Source: a bacterium (lineage in GTDB: Bacteria > Planctomycetota > B15-G4). From it: DNA of 48,838 nucleotides. Shown piece by piece: positions 35,019-45,490 of this stretch. The stretch spans positions 1 through 48,838 of the forward strand of contig JAUIEF010000019.1 in the NCBI GenBank assembly GCA_030428785.1. Direction: 5' to 3'. Below the pieces are notes generated by a model. That model ran no database searches. It was not told the DNA's origin and saw only the letters and a program-made list of their open reading frames with translations. Made by a program: the position numbers and the translations under genes. Each line of letters begins with the position of its first letter. The first letter of the stretch is position 1.

Positions 35019-35146
35019 GGTGGACCAGTCTAGTGTCCGGCATCGCCGTTTTCTCCGCTCGGAGCGGGACCGTATGCTCCGGCGGGGGCGGCGCCGCGCG
35101 GTCGCGGGCTCCCCGGGAGTCCTGGTCCGGAGGAGCGGGAGGCGCC
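35019..35146. promoter_or_regulatory. divergent promoter region of the PerM-type and NCS2-like genes
   Basis: On the minus strand TAGACT (35032-35027) ends 8 bases before ATG 35018, so that mRNA would be nearly leaderless. On the plus strand TATGCT (35073-35078), with a T-rich TTTTCT upstream, serves the permease gene, which also has a GGAG-rich ribosome-binding site before 35147. Confidence 0.42.
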
Positions 35147-36724
35147 ATGCGCTGGATGGTCCGCGGCGACGTCGACGGCTTCTTCGGGTTGGCGCTGGAC
35201 AACCTCGTCCAGCTCATCCTCATCGACGGCCTGTGCCGGTTCGTGCTGGGGTTCCCGCCGGAGCTCGTGTACGGGCGGATCCTGCCGGGCGTGGCGGTGT
35301 CCCTGCTGCTGGGCAACGGGTACTACGCGTGGCAGGCGCGGCGGGTGGCGCGGGCGGAGGGGCGCGACGACGTGTGCGCGTTGCCGTACGGGATCAACAC
35401 GCCGTCGTTGTTCGCCTACGTGTTCCTCGTCATGTTGCCGGCGAAGCTCGCGGCGGAGGCGGCGGGGGCGGAGGACCCGTCGCGGGTGGCGTGGCAGGCG
35501 GGGCTCGTGGCGTGTCTCGGGTCGGGGCTCATCGAGGGGGGCGGGGCGTTCGTCGCGGAGCGGCTGCGGCGGTGGGCGCCGCGGGCGGCCTTGTTGTCGA
35601 CGCTCGCGGGGATCGCGATCACGTTCATCGCGCTGGGGTTCCTGTTCCGGACGTACGCGCGGCCGGTCGTGGGGTTCGCGACGCTGGGGATCGTGCTGCT
35701 CACGTACTTCGGGCGGGTGAAGTTCCGGTGGGGGCTGCCGGGCGGGCTCGTGGCGGTGGTCGTGGGCGTCGTGCTGGCGCGGGTCATGGGGTACGCGCCG
35801 GTGGGCGAGGCGCCGGAGGGCGCGGTGTCGCTGCACCTGCCGGTCCTCGCGCTGGGCGAGCTCGCGGAGGGCGTGTCGGGCGGGCTGCTGCTCACGTACC
35901 TCGCGGTCATCCTGCCGATGGGCCTGTTCAACCTCGTGGGCTCGCTGCAGAACATCGAGTCGGCGGAGGCGGCGGGGGACCGGTTCCCGACGGCGCCCTC
36001 GCTCGCGGTGAACGGCGGCGGGACGATCGCGGCGGCGCTCTTCGGGTCGTGCTTCCCGACGACGATCTACATCGGGCACCCGGGCTGGAAGGGCATGGGG
36101 GCGCGCGCCGGGTACAGCGTGCTCAACGGCGCGTTCTTCACCGTCGTGTGCCTCACGGGGCTCATGGCGCACGTGGTGCACCAGGTGCCGGTGGACGCGG
36201 GGATGGCGATCGTGCTCTGGATCGGCATCGTCATCACGGCGCAGGCGTTCTCGGCGACGCCGCGCGCGCACGCGCCGGCGGTCGTCGTGGGGTTGTTGCC
36301 GGGCATCGCGGCGTGGGGTGCGTTGCTCGTGAAGACGTCGTTGCAGGTGGCGGGCTACGGACAGCCGGGCGGGCCGGAGTTCGGGCCGGAGCTGCTCGAG
36401 GCGTTCCAGGCGCGGGACCAGTGGCTGCACGGGATGTTCGCGCTCGAGAGCGGGTTCATCTTCACGGCGATGATCCTGTCGGCGATCACGGTGGGGATCA
36501 TCGAGCGGCGGTTCCTGCGGGCGGCGGCGTGGAGCCTCGCGGCGGCGGTCGTGAGCAGCACGGGGCTCATGCACGGGTACGCGTTCACGGCGGGGGACGT
36601 CGTGCTCGACGTGGCGTGGCGGGCGCCGTGGGCGAACCCGTGGGCGACGGGGTACCTCGTGCTCGCGGGGATCCTGCTCGCCGCGCCGGTGATCACGCGG
36701 CGCGACGACGCGGCGGCGCACTGA
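35147..36724 (+). CDS. NCS2-like (xanthine/uracil permease superfamily) membrane protein
   Basis: The 525-residue protein has twelve to fourteen hydrophobic segments. NCS2/AzgA-like features: GDVDGFFGLALDNLVQLI at the start, GNGYYAWQARRVA, DVCALPYGINTPSLFAYVF, MGLFNLVGSLQNIESAEAAGD and NGGGTIAAALFGSCFPTTIYIGHPGWK. The last block resembles the substrate-site segment of purine permeases, but the C-terminal half is longer than usual. The substrate cannot be named. ATG 35147 has a good GGGAGG-like ribosome-binding site. It is followed by fdhD after 78 bases. Confidence 0.82.
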   Translation: MRWMVRGDVDGFFGLALDNLVQLILIDGLCRFVLGFPPELVYGRILPGVAVSLLLGNGYYAWQARRVARAEGRDDVCALPYGINTPSLFAYVFLVMLPAKLAAEAAGAEDPSRVAWQAGLVACLGSGLIEGGGAFVAERLRRWAPRAALLSTLAGIAITFIALGFLFRTYARPVVGFATLGIVLLTYFGRVKFRWGLPGGLVAVVVGVVLARVMGYAPVGEAPEGAVSLHLPVLALGELAEGVSGGLLLTYLAVILPMGLFNLVGSLQNIESAEAAGDRFPTAPSLAVNGGGTIAAALFGSCFPTTIYIGHPGWKGMGARAGYSVLNGAFFTVVCLTGLMAHVVHQVPVDAGMAIVLWIGIVITAQAFSATPRAHAPAVVVGLLPGIAAWGALLVKTSLQVAGYGQPGGPEFGPELLEAFQARDQWLHGMFALESGFIFTAMILSAITVGIIERRFLRAAAWSLAAAVVSSTGLMHGYAFTAGDVVLDVAWRAPWANPWATGYLVLAGILLAAPVITRRDDAAAH

Positions 36725-36789
36725 CGGGCGGCGTCGCGGGACACGCTCCCGCTCGCGGGCGGGGTGCGCGTGGGCCGCCTCCCGCCGGG

Positions 36790-36795
36790 TACCCT
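36790..36795 (+). promoter_or_regulatory. candidate -10 box of fdhD
   Basis: TACCCT ends 7 bases before the ATG at 36803, so a transcript from here would be leaderless. No -35 box is evident. Confidence 0.35.
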
Positions 36796-36802
36796 GGGCG
36801 GC

Positions 36803-37651
36803 ATGTCGTCCCGACCGCCGCCGCCCGCCCGACCGCAGGAGACCGTGGAGGTCGTGCGCGTGGACGGCGCGTCGCCGGCGCGCGCCGACGAGGACGCCGT
36901 GGCGGTGGAGGAGCCGCTCGAGGTGCGGCTGGGTCGGCGCAGCCTGCTCGTGACGATGCGCACGCCCGGCGACGACGGCGACCTCGTGCGCGGGCTGCTC
37001 TTCACCGAGGGGCTCGTGGAGCGCCCCGGGGACGTGACGGCGGTCACGGCGTGCCGTGACGTGCCGGACGAGGCGCGCGGGAACGTCGTGCTCGTCTCGT
37101 TGCGTGAGGGCGCGGCGCTCGACGAGGAGCGGACGGCGCGCGCGGGGCTCGTGTCGTCGGGGTGCGGGGTGTGCGGCAAGACGACGCTCGCGTCGATCCG
37201 GGCCGTCGCGCCGCCGGTCGGGCCGGGGCCGGCGCTCACGCCGGAGCTCCTGCGCGGGCTTCCGGGCGCGCTGCGGAGCCGGCAGCCGGTCTTCGACGCG
37301 ACGGGCGGTCTCCACGCGGCGGCGCTCTTCGACGCAGGCGGTCGCCTCCTTTCATGGAAGGAGGACGTGGGGCGGCACAACGCCGTGGACAAGGTCGTGG
37401 GGGAGGCGGCGCGCTTCGGGCGGCTGCCGCTCGAGGGCACGATCCTCATGGTGTCCGGGCGCGCGGGCTTCGAGATCGTCCAGAAGGCGCGCCGGGCCGG
37501 CATTCCGGTCGTGGCCTCCGTATCGGCCCCCTCGAGCCTGGCCGTGGCGCTGGCCCGGGACGGCGGCCAGACGTTGGTGGGCTTCCTCCGCGGGGAGCGC
37601 TTCAACGTCTACGCCGGGGCGGAGCGCTTCGAGCCGCCCCTGCGCGGGTAG
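36803..37651 (+). CDS. fdhD: formate dehydrogenase accessory sulfurtransferase FdhD
   Basis: FdhD carries sulfur from IscS to the molybdenum cofactor of formate dehydrogenase, which is needed for activity. The 282-residue protein has Cys121 and Cys124 in SSGCGVCGKTTL, the sulfur-carrying pair, plus EEPLEVRLG, GLLFTEGLVE, WKEDVGRHNAVDKVVG and SGRAGFEIVQKA. ATG 36803 is used because an earlier in-frame ATG (36764) precedes a TACCCT promoter-like box. No formate dehydrogenase gene is in the window. The sulfur donor IscS is encoded at 8593-9825. Confidence 0.95.
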   Translation: MSSRPPPPARPQETVEVVRVDGASPARADEDAVAVEEPLEVRLGRRSLLVTMRTPGDDGDLVRGLLFTEGLVERPGDVTAVTACRDVPDEARGNVVLVSLREGAALDEERTARAGLVSSGCGVCGKTTLASIRAVAPPVGPGPALTPELLRGLPGALRSRQPVFDATGGLHAAALFDAGGRLLSWKEDVGRHNAVDKVVGEAARFGRLPLEGTILMVSGRAGFEIVQKARRAGIPVVASVSAPSSLAVALARDGGQTLVGFLRGERFNVYAGAERFEPPLRG

Positions 37652-37724
37652 CCCGACCAGGGCAGCTGTCGTCCTGGACGGGTAGCCCGTCCGGGACGGT
37701 GCTCCGTCCTGGACGGGCAGCCCG
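37645..37724. repeat. triplicated CGGG(T/C)AGCCCG motif and 12-bp hairpin at the end of fdhD
   Basis: CGGGTAGCCCG occurs at 37645-37655, where its TAG is the fdhD stop codon, again at 37679-37689, and as CGGGCAGCCCG at 37714-37724, spaced 34-35 bases. The middle copy is the core of a hairpin: GTCCTGGACGGG (37671-37682) pairs with CCCGTCCGGGAC (37686-37697) with one G-T pair and a TAG loop. It probably ends fdhD transcription. The rest of the gap to 37810 shows no gene. Confidence 0.6.
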
Positions 37725-37810
37725 GCGCCTGAGACGCTTCCCCACCCCGACCCCGATCCGCGGCGGCCCCGACGGCCGTCGCCGAGCGCCCCACCGACGG
37801 ACGACCGGCC

Positions 37811-39232
37811 GTGCCCCGACGCCTCCTGCTCCCCGCCCTGCTCGCCGCCGTCGCGACGGCCTGCGGCCCCGCCGGCCCCGGCGGCAAGAACATCCTCGTC
37901 ATCACCATGGACACGACCCGGGCGGACTTCCTGGGGGCCTACGGCAGCGACCTCGGCGTCACGCCGGTGATCGACGGGCTCGCGGCGCGGGGCGTGGTCT
38001 TCGAGGACGCCTACGCGCCCATGCCGCAGACGCTGCCCAGCCACTCGACGCTCTTCACGGGGCTCGACCCGCGGCAGCACCTCACGCTCGAGAACACCTA
38101 CAAGCTCGCGGGGGAGTTCCGGACGCTCGCCGAGGTGGCCGCCGAGCGCGGGTACCGGACGGGCGCGTTCATCGCGGCCCTCGTGCTCGACGAGGAGACG
38201 GGCATGGACCAGGGCTTCGAGCGCTTCGACAAGCCCGCGGGGATCTGGAACGAGGAGCGCGAGGGCCACCCGCCGCAGCGCAGCGCGGAGGAGGTCACGC
38301 TCGCGGCGCTCGACTGGGCGGACGAGCTCGACCCGGAAGATCCGTGGATGTTGTGGGCTCATTACTATGATCCTCACGGCGATCACGCCGCCGGCTTCAA
38401 CCCGCCGGGGCGGCACCGGGCGGCCATCGACATGCCGGCGATCCGGCGGCGGGTCGCGCAGGGCGCGGCGCTCTCCGAGGAGCTCGACCAGGCGACGCTC
38501 GTGGAGTTCTGGGCCCAGTACGCGGCTGAGATCCGGTACATGGACGAACAGATCGGCGGCCTGATCGACGGGCTGCGGGATCGCGGGCTGCTCGAGGACA
38601 CGCTCATCGTGCTCGTGGGCGACCACGGCGAGGGGCTCTACGAGCACGGGCTGAAGGCCCACGGCGCCTACGTCTGGGAGGAGCTCCACCGGATCCCGCT
38701 CATCGTCGTGGCGCCGGACGGCGCGCACGCGGGGCAGCGGGTGGGTGGCCGGGCGCTCCTCAAGGACCTCGAGCCGACGATCAAGCGCCTGGCGATGGAC
38801 CTCGCGCCCTCGCGGGACGGCGACCTGGGCATCGACCTCTGGGCGTCGGTCGAGGCGGGGGGGCGGCTGCCGCGGCGGCCGGTCTTCCTCGAGCGGCCGC
38901 ACTTCGACGAGGAGCGGGTGCGCCGGCGGGTCCGCGGCACGGAGCTCACGGAGGACGACGCCTACGGCTACCTGGCGGCGGTCCTCATGGAGGACCACAA
39001 GCTCATCCGGCACCCGGACGGGACGACGCGGCTCTACGACCTCGCGGCGGACCCCCGGGAGCTGCGCGACCTCTCGGAGCAGGACCCGGCGCTGCGCGAC
39101 AAGCTCCTCGGGCTGCTCGACCAGTGGATCGCCGACAACGAGGTCGGAGAGCCGGGCGAGGGCATCGAGATCTCGGACGAGAAGCGGCGCGCGCTCGAGG
39201 CGCTGGGGTACCTCGGCGGGAACGACGGCTGA
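37811..39232 (+). CDS. sulfatase-fold (alkaline phosphatase superfamily) lipoprotein with Thr at the nucleophile position
   Basis: The 473-residue protein (GTG 37811) begins with a lipoprotein-type signal ending AVATAC. Core motifs: ITMDTTRADFLGAYG (metal site), the nucleophile region PQTLPSHSTLFTG and VGDHGEGLYEHG (metal Asp/His). In true sulfatases the nucleophile region reads C/S-x-P-S-R so that Cys or Ser can become formylglycine; here Thr74 and His78 occupy the Cys and Arg places. A Thr nucleophile is used by phospho-transferring relatives such as LtaS, so the enzyme may act on phosphate esters or diesters rather than sulfates. It sits alone between fdhD and the nuo operon. Confidence 0.88.
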   Translation: MPRRLLLPALLAAVATACGPAGPGGKNILVITMDTTRADFLGAYGSDLGVTPVIDGLAARGVVFEDAYAPMPQTLPSHSTLFTGLDPRQHLTLENTYKLAGEFRTLAEVAAERGYRTGAFIAALVLDEETGMDQGFERFDKPAGIWNEEREGHPPQRSAEEVTLAALDWADELDPEDPWMLWAHYYDPHGDHAAGFNPPGRHRAAIDMPAIRRRVAQGAALSEELDQATLVEFWAQYAAEIRYMDEQIGGLIDGLRDRGLLEDTLIVLVGDHGEGLYEHGLKAHGAYVWEELHRIPLIVVAPDGAHAGQRVGGRALLKDLEPTIKRLAMDLAPSRDGDLGIDLWASVEAGGRLPRRPVFLERPHFDEERVRRRVRGTELTEDDAYGYLAAVLMEDHKLIRHPDGTTRLYDLAADPRELRDLSEQDPALRDKLLGLLDQWIADNEVGEPGEGIEISDEKRRALEALGYLGGNDG

Positions 39233-39290
39233 CGTCGACCGGCGGGTCGGGAAACCGTCCCGCGCCTTTCCTCCGGCGACCCGTCTTGGC

Positions 39291-39296
39291 TAGGAT
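39291..39296 (+). promoter_or_regulatory. candidate -10 box of the nuo operon
   Basis: TAGGAT lies 87 bases before nuoA, with a T-rich TTTCCT about 18 bases upstream as a weak -35. The predicted start near 39303 gives a leader of about 80 bases. Confidence 0.4.
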
Positions 39297-39312
39297 GCGA
39301 CGGACTGCACGT

Positions 39313-39347
39313 TCGGGCCGGACGATGGACACCTGTCGGGCCGGACG
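39313..39347 (+). repeat. 12-base direct repeat in the nuo leader
   Basis: TCGGGCCGGACG occurs exactly at 39313-39324 and at 39336-39347, start to start 23 bases. It lies just downstream of the predicted nuo transcription start, a place typical of an operator. Confidence 0.7.
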
Positions 39348-39383
39348 CGCGCATCGTCAGCCCGTCCACGGAGCCGAGAGAGC

Positions 39384-39800
39384 GTGCCGGAAGCTGCCCT
39401 GAACGACTATCTCCCCGTGCTCATGCTGCTGCTGTTCTGCGTGAGCTTCGCGGCGATCAACCTGCTCGCGTCCTGGGCGCTCGGCAAGCGGGCGCCCACC
39501 AACGAGGTCAAGGACCAGGCCTTCGAGTGCGGCATGCCGCCGATGGAGCAGGGGCGCCGACGCTTCAGCGTCCGCTTCTACGTCGTCGCGATGCTGTTCA
39601 TCATCTTCGACGTCGAGGTCGTGTTCCTCTACCCGTGGGCCATCAAGTACAAGGCGCTCGGCATGTTCGCCTTCGTCGAGATGCTGGTCTTCCTCGGCGT
39701 GCTCTTCGTGGGCTGGGTCTACGTCCTGAAGAAGGGCGCCCTCGAGTGGAGCAAGGAGCGCCACGCGCCCGGCCGGACCACCGGCGGAGTCAACGGATGA
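39384..39800 (+). CDS. nuoA: NADH-quinone oxidoreductase subunit A
   Basis: The 138-residue membrane subunit of complex I has three helices and the conserved loop [44 protein letters not shown]. In this loop the Cys reports on the quinone-site active/deactive state in mitochondrial homologues. GTG 39384 is the start. Its stop overlaps the nuoB ATG (ATGA). Confidence 0.95.
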   Translation: MPEAALNDYLPVLMLLLFCVSFAAINLLASWALGKRAPTNEVKDQAFECGMPPMEQGRRRFSVRFYVVAMLFIIFDVEVVFLYPWAIKYKALGMFAFVEMLVFLGVLFVGWVYVLKKGALEWSKERHAPGRTTGGVNG

Positions 39801-40336
39801 GCGACACCGGAACGGGCGGCGGCCCCAAGACCGCCGAGATCGTCGTCCCCGAGCAGGCCACGGAGACGGGCCTCAACGACGAGGGCGGCTTCTTCGTCAC
39901 GAAGGCGGACGCCCTCGTGAACTGGAGCCGCAAGAACTCGCTGTGGCCGCTGCCGCTGGGCCTGTCCTGCTGCGCCATCGAGTTCATGGCGACGGCGGCG
40001 AGCAAGTACGACATGGCGCGCTTCGGCGCCGAGGTCGCGCGCTTCAGCCCGCGTCAGGCGGACCTCATGCTCGTGGCCGGCACGTGCACGTACAAGATGG
40101 CCGAGGCCGCGCGCCGCGTGTACGACCAGATGGCCGAGCCCAAGTGGGTCATCAGCATGGGCGCCTGCGCGAGCAGCGGCGGCATGTACCGCACGTACAG
40201 CGTCGTGCAGGGCATCGACACCTTCCTGCCCGTGGACTTCTACATCTCGGGCTGTCCTCCGCGCCCGGAGAACGTGCTCAACACGATGATGAAGCTGCAG
40301 AAGAAGATCGACCGCGAGAAGACGCTGCGGCCATGA
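39797..40336 (+). CDS. nuoB: NADH-quinone oxidoreductase subunit B (cluster N2)
   Basis: The 179-residue peripheral-arm subunit binds the last [4Fe-4S] cluster, N2. Cys58-Cys59 (LSCCAIE), Cys124 (MGACASSGG) and Cys153 (SGCPPRPE) have the spacing of E. coli NuoB. An N-terminal extension of about 30 polar residues ([14 protein letters not shown] onwards) is not conserved. It overlaps nuoA and nuoC by 4 bases each. Confidence 0.96.
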   Translation: MSDTGTGGGPKTAEIVVPEQATETGLNDEGGFFVTKADALVNWSRKNSLWPLPLGLSCCAIEFMATAASKYDMARFGAEVARFSPRQADLMLVAGTCTYKMAEAARRVYDQMAEPKWVISMGACASSGGMYRTYSVVQGIDTFLPVDFYISGCPPRPENVLNTMMKLQKKIDREKTLRP

Positions 40337-41004
40337 GCGACCGAGAGCACGAGAACGAGGGCGGCGCCGCCGGGGCGCGGGGCCGCGCGGGCAGCCTCGC
40401 CACGATGACGGACCACGGCGACCCCGCGGCGGCGCAGGCCGTCCACGAGCGCTTCCCGGACGTCACCTGCGTCGCCGAGTACCAGGGCGACGTGCGCGTG
40501 CACGTCGAGCCGGCGCACGAGGTCGAGGTCATCCGCTGGGCGCGTGACGAGCTGGGCTACGCGCTCTTCGTCGACCGGCTGGGCGCGGACCACGGCGAGG
40601 ACGCCGAGCCGCGCTTCGACGTCATCACCGTCGTCTACAACATCAAGACCGACAAGCGGCTCATCTTCATCACGACGCTTCCGGAGGAGGCACCCGAGAC
40701 GCCGACGCTCATCGACGTCTACCGCGGCGCGAACTGGTTCGAGCGCGAGACGTACGACATGTACGGCATCCGCTTCACGGGCCACCCGAACCTCACGCGC
40801 ATCCTCATGCCGGAGCGCTTCCCGGACTTCCCGCTGCGGCGCGAGTACCCCATGGAGGGCAAGGGCGACTTCGCGGCGCCGCGGCGCGCCATCGGCGGCA
40901 ACGTCGACGGCACGGACGGCAAGGTGGCCGTCCCGCCGCACCCGGGCGAGCCGGGCGAGAAGCACGGCGACCCCTTCGGCCGCACGCCGGGACAACGGAC
41001 ATGA
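40333..41004 (+). CDS. nuoC: NADH-quinone oxidoreductase subunit C (30 kDa)
   Basis: The 223-residue subunit has the 30-kDa signature [25 protein letters not shown] and the following [13 protein letters not shown]. It is a separate gene, not fused to nuoD as in E. coli. An extra N-terminal stretch of about 30 polar residues and a charged C-terminal tail ([18 protein letters not shown]) flank the domain. Start and stop are both ATGA overlaps with neighbours. Confidence 0.95.
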   Translation: MSDREHENEGGAAGARGRAGSLATMTDHGDPAAAQAVHERFPDVTCVAEYQGDVRVHVEPAHEVEVIRWARDELGYALFVDRLGADHGEDAEPRFDVITVVYNIKTDKRLIFITTLPEEAPETPTLIDVYRGANWFERETYDMYGIRFTGHPNLTRILMPERFPDFPLRREYPMEGKGDFAAPRRAIGGNVDGTDGKVAVPPHPGEPGEKHGDPFGRTPGQRT

Positions 41005-42224
41005 CCGACACGCGCACGATGGACGTCGAGGTGGCCGAGGACCGGCACGCCGAGGCGATGATGATCAACATGGGCCCGCAGCACCCGTCGACGCACGGGG
41101 TGCTGAGGCTCGTGCTCGAGCTCGACGGCGAGGAGATCGTCAAGTGCATGCCCGACGTGGGCTTCCTGCACCGGGCGAAGGAGAAGGTCGGCGAGACCTT
41201 CTCGCTCCACAAGTTCATCCCGTACACGGACCGGCTCGACTACCTCGCGCCGCTGAGCAACAACGTGGCCTTCGCGCTGGCCGCCGAGAAGCTCATGGAC
41301 ATCGAGTGTCCGCCGCGCGCGCAGGCCATCCGCATCATCTGCCACGAGCTCTCGCGCATCAGCGCGCACCTGCTCGGGCTCGGCGCCTACGCGATGGATC
41401 TGGGCGCGATGACGATCTTCCTGTGGACGTTCCGCGAGCGCGAGACGATCTACAGCCTCATCGAGCGCATCTGCGGCGCGCGCTTCACGACGAGCTTCAC
41501 GCGCATCGGCGGCGTCGAGAACGACCTGCCCGACGACTTCTGGCCGAAGCTCGCGGCCTTCGTGAAGGAGATGCCCGGCCGCGTCGACGAGTACGAGGCG
41601 ATGCTGAGCCGCAACAAGATCTGGGTGAAGCGCACCCAGGGCGTCGGCGTCATCACGAAGGAACAGGCGCTGCAGTTCGGCCTCACGGGCCCGAACCTGC
41701 GCGGCTCCGGCGTCGAGTACGACGTGCGCAAGGCGCACCCGTACCTCGGCTACGAGAACTACGAGTTCGACGTGCCCATCGGCACCGAGGGCGACTGCTA
41801 CGACCGCTACCTGTGCCGCATCATGGAGATGCGCGAGAGCGTCAAGATCCTCGACCAGGTGCTGCAGACGATCCCCGACGGACCGGTGATCAACCGCGAG
41901 GGCGACGACGAGCTGAAGTCGGTGCTCCCCGAGAAGGAGAAGGTCCTCACGAACATGGAGGCCCTCATCCACCAGTTCATGGTGGGCACCACCGACGTGA
42001 ACATGCCCGAGGGCGAGGTCTACTTCTCGGCCGAGAACCCCAAGGGCGAGCTGGGCTTCTACATCCGCAGCGACGGCGGGCTCACGCCGACGCGGCTGCG
42101 CATCCGCGGGCCGTCCTTCGCCAACCTGCAGGTGCTCACGGAGCTCGTCCCGGGCCACATGATCGCGGACGTCATGGCGATCCTGGGCAGCATCGACTTC
42201 GTCATGGGGGAGTGCGACCGCTAG
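41001..42224 (+). CDS. nuoD: NADH-quinone oxidoreductase subunit D (49 kDa)
   Basis: The 407-residue subunit forms the quinone-binding cavity with NuoB. The start INMGPQHPSTHGVLRL carries the conserved His and the C-terminus (PSFANLQVLTELVPGHMIADVMAILGSIDFVMGECDR) ends in the Asp-Arg typical of the family. FLHRAKEK, where most family members have HRGxEK, is a mild variation. It is followed by a 61-base gap before nuoE, the largest within the operon. Confidence 0.96.
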   Translation: MTDTRTMDVEVAEDRHAEAMMINMGPQHPSTHGVLRLVLELDGEEIVKCMPDVGFLHRAKEKVGETFSLHKFIPYTDRLDYLAPLSNNVAFALAAEKLMDIECPPRAQAIRIICHELSRISAHLLGLGAYAMDLGAMTIFLWTFRERETIYSLIERICGARFTTSFTRIGGVENDLPDDFWPKLAAFVKEMPGRVDEYEAMLSRNKIWVKRTQGVGVITKEQALQFGLTGPNLRGSGVEYDVRKAHPYLGYENYEFDVPIGTEGDCYDRYLCRIMEMRESVKILDQVLQTIPDGPVINREGDDELKSVLPEKEKVLTNMEALIHQFMVGTTDVNMPEGEVYFSAENPKGELGFYIRSDGGLTPTRLRIRGPSFANLQVLTELVPGHMIADVMAILGSIDFVMGECDR

Positions 42225-42285
42225 GCCGTCACGACCCCGACCACGACCCCCGCGCGCCCCGCACGCAGGAGGAACAGGAGAGAGC

Positions 42286-42749
42286 ATGTTCTCAGCCGAC
42301 TTGGTGACCGAGCTCGAGGAGATCCGGGGACGCTTCCCGTATCCCAAGGCCGCCATGGTCCCGGTGCTGCGCCGCGTCCAGGAGGAGAAGGGCTGGCTGG
42401 ACGGCGAGACGCAGGCCTGGGTCGCGGAGTTCCTCTCCGTGGAATCCATCGAGGTCCACGAGGTCGTGAGCTTCTACCCGATGCTCTACGGCCAGCCGGT
42501 GGGCAAGCACGTCGTGCACGTGTGCCGGACGCTGTCCTGCGACGTGTGCGGCGGCAAGGAGCTCTGGAAGCACCTCGAGAAGAAGCTCGGCGTCGGCCGC
42601 AACGGCACGACGGCCGACGGCCGGTTCACGCTGCGCGCGGCCGAGTGCCTCGCGTCCTGCGGCACCGCGCCGGTGATGCTCATCGACAACGAGCGGCACG
42701 AGAACGTCGGGCCCGCCGACGCGGACAAGCTGCTGGAGGCGACGTCCTG

Positions 42750-42750
<1 letters not shown>
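42286..42750 (+). CDS. nuoE: NADH-quinone oxidoreductase subunit E (24 kDa, [2Fe-2S])
   Basis: The 154-residue subunit carries the N1a [2Fe-2S] cluster through Cys-x4-Cys in VCRTLSCDVCGG and Cys-x3-Cys in ECLASCGTAP. A strong AGGAG (42276-42280) five bases before ATG 42286 is one of the clearest ribosome-binding sites in the window and compensates for the lack of overlap with nuoD. The stop shares a base with the nuoF start. Confidence 0.95.
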
Positions 42751-44029
<1,279 letters not shown>

Positions 44030-44033
<4 letters not shown>

Positions 44034-45490
44034 TCAAGCTCACGATCGACGGACAGGAGGTCGAGGTCGAGCCGGGGACCACCATCCTCGAGGCGGCGCG
44101 CACGCTCGGCACCGAGGTCCCGCACTACTGCTACCACCAGGACATCGGCATCGACGGCAACTGCCGCATCTGCCTGGTGGAGGTCAACGGCAACACCGAC
44201 AAGCTCACCATCTCCTGCAAGCAGCCCTGCGGCGAGGGGATGGACGTCAAGACCGAGAGCGACGCGGTGGTGAAGGCCCGCAAGGGGGTGATGGAGTTCC
44301 TGCTCATCAACCACCCGCTGGACTGCACCATCTGCGACCAGGCCGGCGAGTGCCCGCTCCAGGACTACAGCTACCACTACGGCTCCGGTGACTCGCGCTT
44401 CGTCGAGCAGAAGCGGAACAAGCGCAAGAAGGTCGAGTTCTCGGACAAGGTCGTCTTCGACGGCGAGCGCTGCATCCTCTGCACGCGCTGCACGCGCTTC
44501 TTCGAGGAGGTGCGCGACTGCCGGCCGATCGGCGTCGAGAACATGGGCGGCAAGAGCACGATCACGCTCGGCCCGAACGGGCCCATCGAGGACCCGTACC
44601 AGCTCAACATCGTCGACATCTGCCCGGTCGGCGCGCTCACGAGCCAGGACTTCCGCTTCAAGCAGCGCATCTGGTTCATGGACTTCGCCGAGACGGTGTG
44701 CCCGGGCTGCGCCAAGGGCTGCAACATCACGGCGGGTGCGTACCAGGGCAAGCTGCTGCGCTTCGTGCCGCGCCGCAACCCGGACGTGAACAAGTCCTGG
44801 ATGTGCGACGACGGCCGGCTGTCGTACGACGACTACAACATCACGGAGCGGACGCGCGGCGCGAAGGTCGCGGGCGCGGACGCGAGCTTCGAGGAGGCGC
44901 TCGCGAAGATCGGCGAGCTCGTGGGGGACGGGAGCGGCGTCGCCGTGCTCGCCTCGACCTCGGACACCTGCGAGGAGCTCCACGCGATCAGGACGTGGGC
45001 CGGCAAGGTGGGTGTCACGCACCTGTGGCACGGCGCCGAGACCTGGGAGGGCGACGACTTCCTCAAGGAGGAGGACGCGACGCCGAACACCGCGGGCGCG
45101 CAGCGGCTCGGCTTCACGCCCGTGCCGACGGAGGCGCCGAGCCTGCGCGGCCTGGTCGTCGCCGGCGACTGCCCCGTGCCGCCGGCCTTGCTCGCGGACC
45201 TCGACTTCCTCGTGCTCCAGGCGCCCGTCGCCGGTGAGCTGGGCGAGGCGGCCATGGTGCTGCTGCCCGGCCTGACGCGCGTCGAGAAGAAGGGCACCTG
45301 GGTGAACTGCCTGGGCCACGCCCAGAAGGTCCAGCCGGCGCTCGAGCCCGGTCCCGGCGTCCGCGAGGACTGGGAGCTGTGGCGCGACCTCGCCGGCGAG
45401 GACTGGACCACGCTCAAGGCCGTGACGCGCGCGATGGAGGCCGCGTCCGGCAGCTCGTCCGACACCCCCCTGGTGGCTTCGGAATCGTGA
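44030..45490 (+). CDS. nuoG: NADH-quinone oxidoreductase subunit G (75 kDa), short form keeping the N7 motif
   Basis: At 486 residues this is about half of E. coli NuoG. The N-terminal Fe-S part is complete: a [2Fe-2S] ferredoxin domain (HYCYHQDIGIDGNCRICLVEV), His-Cys3 ligands (HPLDCTICDQAGECPLQD), the N4/N5 motifs (CILCTRC, DICPVGAL) and an extra CPGCAKGC motif followed after 27 residues by Cys, the pattern of cluster N7. The molybdopterin-oxidoreductase-like region is cut to about 200 residues. The end is natural: it runs into nuoH by a GTGA overlap. Confidence 0.93.

Noticed and set aside
37811..39232. Annotation as a formylglycine sulfatase
   Set aside because: The required Cys/Ser is Thr and the Arg is His.
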